The translations under genes and the position numbers were made by a program. Below the pieces are notes generated by a model. That model was not told the DNA's origin and searched no databases. It was given only the letters and a program-made list of their open reading frames with translations. A stretch of DNA of 64,000 nt from Lentisphaerota bacterium (lineage in GTDB: Bacteria > Verrucomicrobiota > Lentisphaeria > Victivallales > Victivallaceae): the NCBI GenBank assembly GCA_015061605.1, contig SUWH01000002.1, forward strand, positions 1 through 64,000. The letters run 5' to 3'. Shown one piece after another: positions 7,197 through 15,892 of the stretch; the first letter of the stretch is position 1, and each line of letters starts with the position of its first letter.

Positions 7197-9116
7197 CTAT
7201 TTTCTTGGTTCAAAAACCGTGACTTCCAACGGCTTTTTTATTATGGGGATTTTTGTAGAAACCAGCCGCCGCCCGCGCCGCCTGACCTGTTTTACTTTGC
7301 CGTAACCGTCGAAATGGGGGACTGTGACGGTGAGTTCACCAGTGACCAGCGTCATCGGCTTACCGGAAAACGGGTCAAGGGGCAGAACCGGATTTTCCTG
7401 ATATTTGCCGTATTTCAGAAAATAAAGTTCCTGCTCGAGGAAAAATTCCATACACTGCTGTTGCAAAACGGCACGTTTGAGATGATGGACGATGCTGTGT
7501 GATACTCTCGTATAAGTATCTGCGTAGTAACGGTAAACACTTCCGGAAGCCAAGTGCGGTCTTTGGGGTATATCCGAAAATTTACTGACATTGCGGTACA
7601 TTTTCAACGCATTGAAGCGGTTTATTTCCAAAGTCAGCGGCAGTTGCGGCAGGATAAAGCGGAACATTTTTAAACCGGCAATCTGCTTGCCGTCAAATTC
7701 CCAACCGTTGATAAAAGCGTAAAATGTATCTGCGGTCAGCATCATTTCACTCCACAATGCTTCATATTCGATTTCCGGCAGGATGTCACGGACACGACGG
7801 CAGGAATTTTTAAGCTCAATGAGTTCAGCTTCGTTAAGGAGCTTTGCTCCGAGAATAAGTTCCAGAGCTTGAATTTTTATCTCATCTATATGAAGTTTTA
7901 CCATCATCCCGATATAGTATGGTTCATGGGCAAAATAAGCGCTTAAATTATCCAGCCGTTGGAGCGCGGCAAGGATGGCGGCTTTATCACCTTTTTTCAG
8001 AGCGGCACGGATGCGCCAGAATTGCCAGCACGCCATGGCACGCAGTCTTTGATAATCCGGCAGCGGAACAGCGGCAAGACTGCCTTTTTTGATATTCCGT
8101 TCATGTCCGGGCAGCGGGCGCGAGATCATCCGGTCGATTTCGGCGTGATTTTCAGATGCGGAGAAAAATTTCTGCCAGGCTTTCACTTTATCTTCGGGAA
8201 ATCCGGCGGTGTGGTAATATGGTTCGATAGGTTCGCCTTTTTTCTGTTCAGAGAGTTTATTGATCTTTTCCCAGAATCCGGTATCGGCATTGGTTCGGAG
8301 ATATTTTTCCTTCAACGCTTCAACGGTCAACGGCGTTTTTTGATTGGCGGAGAGATTTTCATACTCTTTGTCGGCAACGTTTCCGGCAATCATTCCGGCA
8401 ACGATCAGGGCAATATGGAAAAGTACCGTCAGAGCAAAAAGAATTTTCACCCGCCAAGTGAAAATTGCCTTGAAACAGCTTTTGCATAGTGCGCTGTACA
8501 TCTTTCCTGCGGCAATGACTGTACCAACGAGCAGCAGAATAAATGCCCACGATAAAACCTGAAACCATACCGCCGCATACTGCTGCATCAACAATATTCC
8601 GTTGCAATCCCAATTGGCGCGGTCAAGACAATACAGTATGCAGTATACGCAATAGGCAAGCGCACTGAATAATATGCCGTGAAGCACGATACTTTTCCAC
8701 GCGCTCCGGTCAAAAAACAGTGCGCCGAAGCCGTACAGCAGAATAAATACGATAAGTCCGCACCACCATAAGCCCAAGGCTTTGGAAAACACTGCAACAG
8801 CGCACAGCAAGCTTGCTATAATTGCAAATCTGCTGATGGAGAGCTTGAGAAACAAACGGAAATATTGGAAGATAAAATGGAGAATGAAGCTGATTCCCAG
8901 TGCCGGAAAAATAAGCTGCCACGGGATATACGCCTGCGTATAACGGCTGCGTAAATTATACAGATTGTAAGCAACTATACCATCGGTGAACCAGTAGAGC
9001 GTGGCGCAGATACCGCAGCCGCAGAGCATCAGGCACAAGCTCCAGAATGTTCCGGCAGCGGGAGTATCAAGTAAAAACAATTTCCGGAAAAAAGTTTTCA
9101 GCCTTCCGTCATCCAT
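7197..9116 (-). CDS. Polytopic membrane protein, tandem paralog 2 (unknown function)
   Basis: I do not recognise the family. The 639-residue protein has about seven hydrophobic segments in its first 245 residues, then a soluble, largely helical region of about 390 residues. Near the C-terminus LPLDPFSGKPM resembles a motif often seen in large PVC-phylum membrane or pseudopilin-like proteins. The start ATG follows TGGAGG. The upstream gene 9220-11124 encodes a protein of the same length, topology and C-terminal pattern (EFFLEQELYFL versus EFFLDQELYYL), so the pair arose by tandem duplication. The gap between them is about 100 bp. Confidence 0.75.
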   Translation of the reverse strand: MDDGRLKTFFRKLFLLDTPAAGTFWSLCLMLCGCGICATLYWFTDGIVAYNLYNLRSRYTQAYIPWQLIFPALGISFILHFIFQYFRLFLKLSISRFAIIASLLCAVAVFSKALGLWWCGLIVFILLYGFGALFFDRSAWKSIVLHGILFSALAYCVYCILYCLDRANWDCNGILLMQQYAAVWFQVLSWAFILLLVGTVIAAGKMYSALCKSCFKAIFTWRVKILFALTVLFHIALIVAGMIAGNVADKEYENLSANQKTPLTVEALKEKYLRTNADTGFWEKINKLSEQKKGEPIEPYYHTAGFPEDKVKAWQKFFSASENHAEIDRMISRPLPGHERNIKKGSLAAVPLPDYQRLRAMACWQFWRIRAALKKGDKAAILAALQRLDNLSAYFAHEPYYIGMMVKLHIDEIKIQALELILGAKLLNEAELIELKNSCRRVRDILPEIEYEALWSEMMLTADTFYAFINGWEFDGKQIAGLKMFRFILPQLPLTLEINRFNALKMYRNVSKFSDIPQRPHLASGSVYRYYADTYTRVSHSIVHHLKRAVLQQQCMEFFLEQELYFLKYGKYQENPVLPLDPFSGKPMTLVTGELTVTVPHFDGYGKVKQVRRRGRRLVSTKIPIIKKPLEVTVFEPRK

Positions 9117-9219
9117 TTTTCAACCTCCATATCTTATTTTTTATGAAAAATATAACCTTCCGTCTTCGTTACACTACGCCGTGACGAGACGGCGGCGCAT
9201 TGTGGGGCAAGGTCGCAAA

Positions 9220-11124
9220 CTATTTCTGCGGGATCAGCACGCGGAGTTGTTTGCCGAAAGATTTTTGGGGAGCGATGAGCTGGCGGCCGTGGACGGTGAT
9301 TTGGCGGGTTTCGCCTTCATAAACTTCCTGGTCGACTTGGAAAGAGCCGGTCTGGTAGAGCATGGGCTGTTTGGAAATGGAACACACGGGGAAGGGCAGA
9401 TCGGTCGGATATTTTTTGTGTTCGAGATAATAGAGTTCCTGATCGAGGAAAAATTCCAGACAACGCAGTTGCAGCTCATGGAGAGCGAAGCGGTTGCCGG
9501 CAGCATCAAATGAGGGATGGAGAGAGGCTGCCAGACGGGTGAATACGGAATCATCTCCGAGAGCTTTTATGTCGTGAAAACGATTGGCGTTGCGGAACGA
9601 TTTCAGGTAGGCAAGGTAGTTCGCTTCCGCAGTGAACCACAGCTGCGGCACGAGAAAGCGGAAAGTTGATACGGGGATGACCGGAGTGCCGTCAAAAGCT
9701 TTGGTGGACTGCAAAATGGCGTAGTAGTAGTTTATCCCGAACAATGCTTCGCCGAAAACGGCAATACGTTCCAGTTCAGGAAGTTTGGCACGGGTACGGC
9801 GGCTGGCGGCTTTAAGTTCGAGCAGGTCGGATCCGTCAAGAATTTTTGCGGCAAGGACTTGGGATAAAATTTCAATTTTTTCACGGTTTATATGAATCTT
9901 TACCAATTGACCAATCAGGAACGGTTCATTTTCCAGATATTCGTCAATATAGTTGATGCGTTTCAGAGCTTGCAAAACGGCGGCTTTATCGTGCGTTTCA
10001 AGGGCGAAACGGATGCGCCACATTTGCAAACGGACAACTTGGCGCAGTGAAGAAAAATTTGAAGTTACAGCCCCCATCAGCGATCCGCATTCCCAAGCGT
10101 GCTCCAAAGGAGGACACGGGATCGGCGCAGAGAACATCCGGTCAAGTTCGGCGTAGTCGGTGGAGCTGGAAAATTTCTTTTTCCAAGCCGCAACTACTTC
10201 GGGCTTGAACTCCGCCAGCGGATAGTCTCCTGCGCGGTCACACCAAGTTTTTTCATACAACACGTTAACGCGTTTCCAGAAATCACCATCGACTTTGCGG
10301 CCGCTGATGAATTTTTGCAGGGCGGCTTCCGCAGTCAGAGGGGAGTTGAAGTGGGCTTCAAGTTCAGATTTGACTTTGCGGCTCTGTGCGTTGCAGTACA
10401 AGGCGCAGGGAATCATTGCAAGGTGAGTTAAAAGAACGAGAAAAGCAAGAATTTTTACCGGCAGGGAAAAAATCGTTTTGAATGGACAGTTGTCAAGTTT
10501 GCTGTACAAAAATCCTGCCGCAATGACCGTTGCCGCCAGCAAAATGAGTTGGATCCAGACGAGATAAACGAGATGCCAGCCGGAAGTATGGATGGCAAAA
10601 TATCCGGAACAGCAATCGCTGACGGCGTGTTTTTGCAGTAAAACTGCGATCCCGCAGCCGCATCCGGCGCACGCCGTGAAGATCGCACCGTGCAAAATGG
10701 CGGCTCGGCGAACCTGCCGCCCGTAGAGCAGAGGAGTCCACGCCCACATCAAAAGGGTAACGAGCAGCCACATTTGCCACCATTGGAAGATAACGCAGAT
10801 GGTGGATGCAGCGCCCCAGGCTGCCAGCAGAAGGATAAATTTAAACCATGAGGCGCGGACAAAGAGTTTGGCAAGATGCCAGAGGTAGTTGAGCAGTAAA
10901 AGGGGAAACAATAGCAATAAAAAAACTTGCCAGGGAAAAGCATCTTTACGGTTAAAGTAAAGCGCATGGCCGATGATCTGCGTGAATCGGTCGCCGCCGC
11001 AGAACCAGTAGAGCGTGGCAATCAGATAAGTTCCGGTAATCAGCAAACACAAGGAACTGAAACAGCGTTTACCCGGCGAGTAATCGGTAAAAAACTTTTT
11101 GACAGCTGAAATAAAACGGCTCAT
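9220..11124 (-). CDS. Polytopic membrane protein, tandem paralog 1 (unknown function)
   Basis: A 634-residue protein with about seven N-terminal membrane segments and a long soluble C-terminal region, paralogous to 7197-9116. Shared features include LITGTYLIATLYWFCGGD versus CGCGICATLYWFTDG near the first membrane helix, the KxILxFxVLLTHLA helix before the soluble part and the EFFLDQELYYLE segment near the end. The 'DPFSGKP' motif of the sister is degenerate here (VCSISKQPM). I chose the ATG at 11124, preceded by GGAG, over a GTG at 11142 that overlaps that site. The promoter is at 11166-11193. Function is unknown. Confidence 0.75.
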   Translation of the reverse strand: MSRFISAVKKFFTDYSPGKRCFSSLCLLITGTYLIATLYWFCGGDRFTQIIGHALYFNRKDAFPWQVFLLLLFPLLLLNYLWHLAKLFVRASWFKFILLLAAWGAASTICVIFQWWQMWLLVTLLMWAWTPLLYGRQVRRAAILHGAIFTACAGCGCGIAVLLQKHAVSDCCSGYFAIHTSGWHLVYLVWIQLILLAATVIAAGFLYSKLDNCPFKTIFSLPVKILAFLVLLTHLAMIPCALYCNAQSRKVKSELEAHFNSPLTAEAALQKFISGRKVDGDFWKRVNVLYEKTWCDRAGDYPLAEFKPEVVAAWKKKFSSSTDYAELDRMFSAPIPCPPLEHAWECGSLMGAVTSNFSSLRQVVRLQMWRIRFALETHDKAAVLQALKRINYIDEYLENEPFLIGQLVKIHINREKIEILSQVLAAKILDGSDLLELKAASRRTRAKLPELERIAVFGEALFGINYYYAILQSTKAFDGTPVIPVSTFRFLVPQLWFTAEANYLAYLKSFRNANRFHDIKALGDDSVFTRLAASLHPSFDAAGNRFALHELQLRCLEFFLDQELYYLEHKKYPTDLPFPVCSISKQPMLYQTGSFQVDQEVYEGETRQITVHGRQLIAPQKSFGKQLRVLIPQK

Positions 11125-11165
11125 GATTTCACGAAGCTCCACTGTTTAAATAGTTTACTGCTGTT

Positions 11166-11193
11166 AATATAACACACTTCCCGGTATTGTCAA
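11166..11193 (-). promoter_or_regulatory. Promoter of the tandem membrane-protein pair
   Basis: TTGACA (11188-11193), 16-bp spacer, TATATT on the minus strand, about 40 bp upstream of the start codon at 11124. Confidence 0.75.
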
Positions 11194-11237
11194 ACCAAAT
11201 AAAAAACGCCGTCAGGCGAACAGTCCGACGAAAGGCG

Positions 11238-11269
11238 CAAAAAAAGCGGCTCAGTTTTCTGAACCGCTC
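11238..11269 (-). terminator. Rho-independent terminator of the hydroxyacid dehydrogenase gene
   Basis: On the minus strand AGCGGTTCAG-AAAA-CTGAGCCGCT is followed by seven T, about 20 bp after the stop codon of 11288-12250. Confidence 0.85.
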
Positions 11270-11287
11270 TGATCCGTACATTGTTTT

Positions 11288-12250
11288 TTAAGACTTGCTT
11301 GTTATCAGCATTTCCTCTTTTACTTCGTAGCGGAGTTCTTTTCCGGAGATAAAGCGTTTGAATTCATCGAGCATGTACTCGCTCATGCGGACGACTTCAT
11401 TGTTGAGTGAACCGGCGATGTGGCTGGAAAGACGGATGTTGGGCAGGGTGTAAAGTTCAGAACCTTCGACCGGCGGTTCGGGGAAGGTCACATCCAGCAG
11501 TGCCGTCAAATCGGGACGCGCTTTGAAGACTTCGATCATGTCCGCTTCATTGACCTGCGCGCCGCGACCGGTGTTGATGAAAGTTGCGCCGTAACGCATG
11601 GATTCAAAGTGGGTGCGGTTGATGACACCGATGTTGTCGTCGCGATTCGGCAAATGGTTGCTGATGACGAAAGCGGTTTTGAACGCCTCTTCCAGAGAAA
11701 CGGTGCGCCATTCCGGGCGGGAGGGGATCATGATGACGTTGAGGTTGAAGTTTTTCAACATTCCGGCAAGCCGGTTGGCAATGGCTCCGTCACCGATCAG
11801 TGCAACGGTTTCGTTATAGATACCGGGGCCGCGGAAGGCGCCTTTCCATCCTTTGGAATGGACTTCCCGGCTGTTGAGATAGTAGCCCTTGAGTGCGAGC
11901 AGTATCTGGGCGAGGCTGAATTCCGACACCGGAACTGCGTTTGCGTTCCATGCGCTGAAAACGCGGACGTTGCGGGCGAAAAAGGGGCGCACAAAGTGGT
12001 CGGTCGCTCCGGCACTGTAAAAGACTGCTTTCAAGTTCGGCAGATATTTTGCGATCTCCTCTTCGGAGGGGCGGAGCATCCCCCAGGTGGAAAAGAGATA
12101 TTCCACTTCCGAGAAATCCCCCTGCGAAAGATCGTTTACGATCCCGGGATGAAGAACGGTCAATGTTGCCAGTTCATCCAGCTGTTTTTTTGTGTAGACA
12201 TATTCGATTTGGCGGGTACTTTCGCAGACGATGATCGCTTTGGGTTTCAT
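11288..12250 (-). CDS. D-isomer-specific 2-hydroxyacid dehydrogenase family protein
   Basis: The 320-residue protein has the NAD-binding domain of the D-2-hydroxyacid dehydrogenases: a degenerate dinucleotide loop (GDGAIANRLAG), the substrate arginine in NTGRG, the glutamate of DVTFPEPP and the catalytic histidine in SSHIAGS. These enzymes reduce 2-keto acids with NAD(P)H; the substrate cannot be told from sequence. I chose the ATG at 12250, preceded by AGGAG; the frame is open 159 bp further upstream but without a ribosome binding site. It is divergent from glnN and ends at a clear terminator. Confidence 0.85.
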   Translation of the reverse strand: MKPKAIIVCESTRQIEYVYTKKQLDELATLTVLHPGIVNDLSQGDFSEVEYLFSTWGMLRPSEEEIAKYLPNLKAVFYSAGATDHFVRPFFARNVRVFSAWNANAVPVSEFSLAQILLALKGYYLNSREVHSKGWKGAFRGPGIYNETVALIGDGAIANRLAGMLKNFNLNVIMIPSRPEWRTVSLEEAFKTAFVISNHLPNRDDNIGVINRTHFESMRYGATFINTGRGAQVNEADMIEVFKARPDLTALLDVTFPEPPVEGSELYTLPNIRLSSHIAGSLNNEVVRMSEYMLDEFKRFISGKELRYEVKEEMLITSKS

Positions 12251-12394
12251 GTGAAACAGCTCCTGAAATAAAAATTTATCTGTTTTTATATACTTTACCA
12301 CAGAAACGCGATTTTTCCAGTATTGAATGCAAAAAAAACGGAATTTACAGCGTTGAAGAGCGGATAACTTATCAGTGTTTTTTTTAATAAAAAC

Positions 12395-12423
12395 TTGCGT
12401 TTGTGACAATGGTGAAGTATATT
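12395..12423 (+). promoter_or_regulatory. Promoter of glnN
   Basis: TTGCGT, 17-bp spacer, TATATT followed by AT, 40 bp upstream of the glnN start. Confidence 0.6.
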
Positions 12424-12462
12424 ATATATCGAATAATGATTTTCTTATGGAGATATTTTTAT

Positions 12463-14604
12463 ATGAGTAACAATGTCCGGCGTGGAAACGCTGTCGAATA
12501 TATCGCCGCCCGTCCCGGGCCGGTGCCGGTTGCATGCTGTGATGCTTCAGTCGATGATTTCGGCTGTGATGTCTTTACCCTTGAAGAAATGCGCCGTTAT
12601 CTGCCGCAGGAGATAACCGATGCGCTCCAGGCAACGGTGGAGTTCTGCCGCCCGCTTGATCCGCAGATCGCCGGAAGTGTCGCCGAAGCAATGAAGTGCT
12701 GGGCGATCGAACGCGGAGCAACTCATTTCACCCACTGGTTCCAGCCGCTCAACGGCGGGACCGCCGAAAAGCATGATGCTTTTCTGGAACCCGACGGCGA
12801 CGGCAAGGCGATCATGGTTTTTTCCGGGAAAAATCTGATCGGCGGCGAAACCGATGCATCCAGTTTCCCCTCCGGCGGTCTGCGCTGCACCTTTGAAGCG
12901 CGCGGGTACACCGCCTGGGACCCGACCAGTCCGGCATTCATCAAACGGCACAGTAATGGTGCAACACTTTGTATTCCGACCGCATTTTGCAGTTACACCG
13001 GAGAGGCATTGGATAAAAAGACTCCGCTTTTGCGTTCCATTCAGGCGTTGTCACGTTCGGTGGTGCGGTTGATGAAGTTTTTCGGGCTTCCCGAAGAACG
13101 GGTCAAAGTGACTCTGGGAGCGGAACAGGAATACTTCCTTATCGACAAGCAGTTTTACTTGCAGCGGCCCGATCTGCTTCAGACCGGACGCACCCTTTTC
13201 GGCGCGCCGCCGCCGCGGCATCAGCAGCTTGAAGATCACTATTTCGGTGCGATCAAGCCCCGGATATTGAACTTTATGAACGAAGTCGAGCGCGAATTAT
13301 GGAAGCTCGGCATCCCCGCCAAGACCCGCCACAATGAAGCGGCTCCGGCGCAGTTTGAAATCGCTCCGTTTTTTGAAGAACTCAATCTGGCAGTCGACCA
13401 CAATATGATGGTAATGGAGGTGCTGCGCCAGGTCGCCGACCGCTACGGTCTGGTCTGTCTGATGCATGAGAAACCTTTCGCCGGGATCAACGGTTCAGGT
13501 AAACACTGCAACTGGTCGATCGACTACGGTGCTTTGAGCATGCTCAAACCCGGCAGCGACCCGCACCGCAACGCTATTTTTCTCACCACCTTGTGTGCGG
13601 TTATCCGGGCGGTCGATCTGCACAGTGATATGTTGCGCTGCGCCACCGCCGGACCGGGCAATGACCACCGTCTTGGGGCAAGTGAAGCCCCGCCTGCCAT
13701 CATCTCCATTTTCCTTGGAGATCAGTTGACGGAGGTGATTGAACAGATCGAAGCCGGTTCTGTTACCGGCAGCCGCCGCAAAGCCGGAGCCATGCGGGTC
13801 GGAGCCGATATGCTCCCGCCGCTGCCCCGCGATGCCACCGACCGCAACCGCACCAGCCCCTTTGCCTTTACCGGTAATAAATTTGAATTCCGCGCCCCCG
13901 GTTCGAGCCAGAGTGCTTCAACGGCGATAATGATGCTCAACACCATCGTTGCCGAATCGATCGATTATATTTCCGATGAACTGGAAAAATTCGACGGCGG
14001 CGATTTCAATGCCAACTTGCAGTCGGTGCTTCAGAAAATAATCCGCAACCACAAGCGGGTGGTTTTCAACGGCGACAATTACAGCGACAACTGGGTGAAA
14101 GAGGCGGAAAAACGCGGGCTTCCCAATCTGCGGACGACCCTTGAAGCGATCATGCCGCTCAAAGATCCCGCCAATCATCAGCTTTTCAGCCGTTACGGTG
14201 TGCTTTCGGCAACGGAAATGCTTTCCCGCTACGAGGTCAATCTGGAAGAATACTACCGCAAAATACGCATCGAAGGCGGTGTCGCGCTGGAGCTTTCCCG
14301 TACGATGATCTGCGGCGCTGCGGTCGATGAATACCGCCGTCTGGGCGATGCCCTCAATCAGGCATCTGCAAGCGGTATTTCCGGCGGCAGAAGTGCCCTC
14401 TGTGCCTGCATGGAAAAGCTCGGCAATGCCATCGATGCTCTGGAAAATGCCAACAACGCTCTGGAAACGGCGATGGAGCAGGGCGATGACGGCATACTTG
14501 AAGCATTGACCGAAGTCCGCAAGGCGGCAGACACGCTGGAATATCTGGTCGATGACCGCCTGTGGCCGCTGCCAAAGTATCGCGAAATGCTTTTTGTTTA
14601 CTGA
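12463..14604 (+). CDS. glnN: Glutamine synthetase, type III
   Basis: This 713-residue protein has the length and motifs of GSIII, the large glutamine synthetase typical of Bacteroidetes, cyanobacteria and some PVC bacteria. It makes glutamine from glutamate, ammonia and ATP. Visible features are the GAEQEYFLID active-site motif (about residue 218), KTRHNEAAPAQFEIAP, NGSGKHCNWS and the NRTSPFAFTGNKFEFRAPGS region. The true start is the ATG at 12463 after TATGGAGAT; the frame is open 60 bp upstream. The C-terminal 100 residues form a helical tail. PrmA follows 17 bp downstream. No GlnK/PII gene is adjacent. Confidence 0.95.
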   Translation: MSNNVRRGNAVEYIAARPGPVPVACCDASVDDFGCDVFTLEEMRRYLPQEITDALQATVEFCRPLDPQIAGSVAEAMKCWAIERGATHFTHWFQPLNGGTAEKHDAFLEPDGDGKAIMVFSGKNLIGGETDASSFPSGGLRCTFEARGYTAWDPTSPAFIKRHSNGATLCIPTAFCSYTGEALDKKTPLLRSIQALSRSVVRLMKFFGLPEERVKVTLGAEQEYFLIDKQFYLQRPDLLQTGRTLFGAPPPRHQQLEDHYFGAIKPRILNFMNEVERELWKLGIPAKTRHNEAAPAQFEIAPFFEELNLAVDHNMMVMEVLRQVADRYGLVCLMHEKPFAGINGSGKHCNWSIDYGALSMLKPGSDPHRNAIFLTTLCAVIRAVDLHSDMLRCATAGPGNDHRLGASEAPPAIISIFLGDQLTEVIEQIEAGSVTGSRRKAGAMRVGADMLPPLPRDATDRNRTSPFAFTGNKFEFRAPGSSQSASTAIMMLNTIVAESIDYISDELEKFDGGDFNANLQSVLQKIIRNHKRVVFNGDNYSDNWVKEAEKRGLPNLRTTLEAIMPLKDPANHQLFSRYGVLSATEMLSRYEVNLEEYYRKIRIEGGVALELSRTMICGAAVDEYRRLGDALNQASASGISGGRSALCACMEKLGNAIDALENANNALETAMEQGDDGILEALTEVRKAADTLEYLVDDRLWPLPKYREMLFVY

Positions 14605-14621
14605 ACAAAGGAAATCCTTTC

Positions 14622-15506
14622 ATGGCTGAAAACGATATATTGTACTGTTTCCGTTTGGAAGATGTTTCCGGAGAATTTGAACCGGCATCCAGTCTGCTTG
14701 ATGCTCTGGAACTGCAATATTCCAGTTACTTTGAGCGCGGCAATATGACGGTCGTCCACACCGTTTACTCTGAAACTGAAGCAGATGCTCAAGCGGCTCT
14801 GGATAAAATCAGCACCATGCTTCCAGATTGGAAGCGCGATATGGATGTGGAATTGATACCGGGCAATATTTTTGAATTGAAAAAAAGCGACTGGGCGGAT
14901 GCGTGGAAAAAATATTTCAAGCCGGTGGAAATCTCTTCCGGCTTGCTGGTGACTCCGGCGTGGATCACTCCGGAAGCCAAAAAATACCAGAAGGTGTTGA
15001 AAATCGATACCGGTATGAGTTTCGGTACCGGACAGCACCCTACCACCTTTTACTGTCTGAAAAAAATCGATGATATGGCAGACCGCATATCCTCTATGCT
15101 CGATGCCGGCTGCGGTTCAGGTATTCTTTCGGTTGCAGCACTGCTCAAAGGGGTGGAGTATGTCGAAGGATTTGACTTTGATCCCGATGCGGTGAAAATG
15201 ACCTCTGAAAACCTCGCGCTGAATGGTTTTGCTTCAGATTCGATGGTGCTTCACTGCGCCGATGCCGGGAACTATCCCGGTCGGGAGGAGAAGTATGATC
15301 TGGTCTGTGCCAATATCCTCGGACATTTATTGATAACGTTCCGTTTCAACATCGCCTCCTGGGTCAAACCGGGCGGGACTTTGGTGCTGGCGGGGATATT
15401 GAACCGCGATTTTGATAAAGTTTCGCAGAGTTTTGTCGAACTCGGATTTTATGAGGTCGAAAGAGAGACCGACGGCGAATGGACCGGCGGCTTGTTTATA
15501 AGGTGA
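14622..15506 (+). CDS. prmA: Ribosomal protein L11 methyltransferase
   Basis: The 294-residue protein has a PrmA-type N-terminal substrate-recognition domain (about 1-95) and a class I methyltransferase domain with the SAM motif LDAGCGSGILSVAA, the upstream segment MSFGTGQHPTTFYCL characteristic of PrmA, and the motif IV sequence DLVCANILGHLL. It trimethylates lysines of ribosomal protein L11. The ATG at 14622 follows AAAGGAAA; a longer open frame upstream overlaps glnN and is not used. It is probably co-transcribed with glnN. Confidence 0.93.
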   Translation: MAENDILYCFRLEDVSGEFEPASSLLDALELQYSSYFERGNMTVVHTVYSETEADAQAALDKISTMLPDWKRDMDVELIPGNIFELKKSDWADAWKKYFKPVEISSGLLVTPAWITPEAKKYQKVLKIDTGMSFGTGQHPTTFYCLKKIDDMADRISSMLDAGCGSGILSVAALLKGVEYVEGFDFDPDAVKMTSENLALNGFASDSMVLHCADAGNYPGREEKYDLVCANILGHLLITFRFNIASWVKPGGTLVLAGILNRDFDKVSQSFVELGFYEVERETDGEWTGGLFIR

Positions 15507-15508
15507 TA

Positions 15509-15536
15509 TTGAATTTTCCGGCAAGTGTTTTATATT
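15509..15536 (+). promoter_or_regulatory. Promoter of the glycogen operon
   Basis: TTGAAT, 16-bp spacer, TATATT just after the prmA stop codon and 40 bp before the CBM48 gene. It would let the glycogen genes be expressed apart from glnN-prmA. Confidence 0.55.
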
Positions 15537-15576
15537 GACTTCCAGTTACTGTACTTTAATTTAAGGAGAAAATATC

Positions 15577-15867
15577 ATGGCTGAAACCAAAAAAAATGTA
15601 CCGCGCCGTACTGTAAATTTTGAATTCCGGGAACTTCCCGGGAAAGAAGTTTTTATCGCCGGATCATTCAATGAATGGAAACCGGTCAAAAAACTGGAAG
15701 ATAAAAACGGTGACGGTGTCTACCGCTGCCGGATGATGCTCGTTCCGGGAGTTTATCAATATAAATTTGTAATTGACGGTGAATGGCGGATCGATCCGGG
15801 CAACCCCAATTTTCAGCCCAATGAATTCGGTTCGCTCAACAGCGTATTGGTTGTAGAAAGCAAATAA
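15577..15867 (+). CDS. Stand-alone glycogen-binding (CBM48/AMPK-beta-like) protein
   Basis: The 96-residue protein is almost entirely one glycogen-binding module. It has GSFNEWKPVKKL, PGVYQYKFVIDGEWRIDP and a final GSLNSVLVV, matching the AMPK-beta glycogen-binding domain including the two carbohydrate-stacking tryptophans and the QYKF lysine. It has no catalytic domain, no signal peptide and a good ribosome binding site (AAGGAG). It is the first gene of the glycogen operon, 25 bp before glgP, so it probably tethers or regulates the glycogen enzymes; that role is inferred. Confidence 0.85.
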   Translation: MAETKKNVPRRTVNFEFRELPGKEVFIAGSFNEWKPVKKLEDKNGDGVYRCRMMLVPGVYQYKFVIDGEWRIDPGNPNFQPNEFGSLNSVLVVESK

Positions 15868-15892
15868 CTCAATGTGTGGGATATATTAAACT

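Noticed and set aside
11288-12409. Longer form of the hydroxyacid dehydrogenase starting at 12409
   Set aside because: The extra 53 residues match nothing in the family and have no ribosome binding site; the ATG at 12250 has AGGAG.
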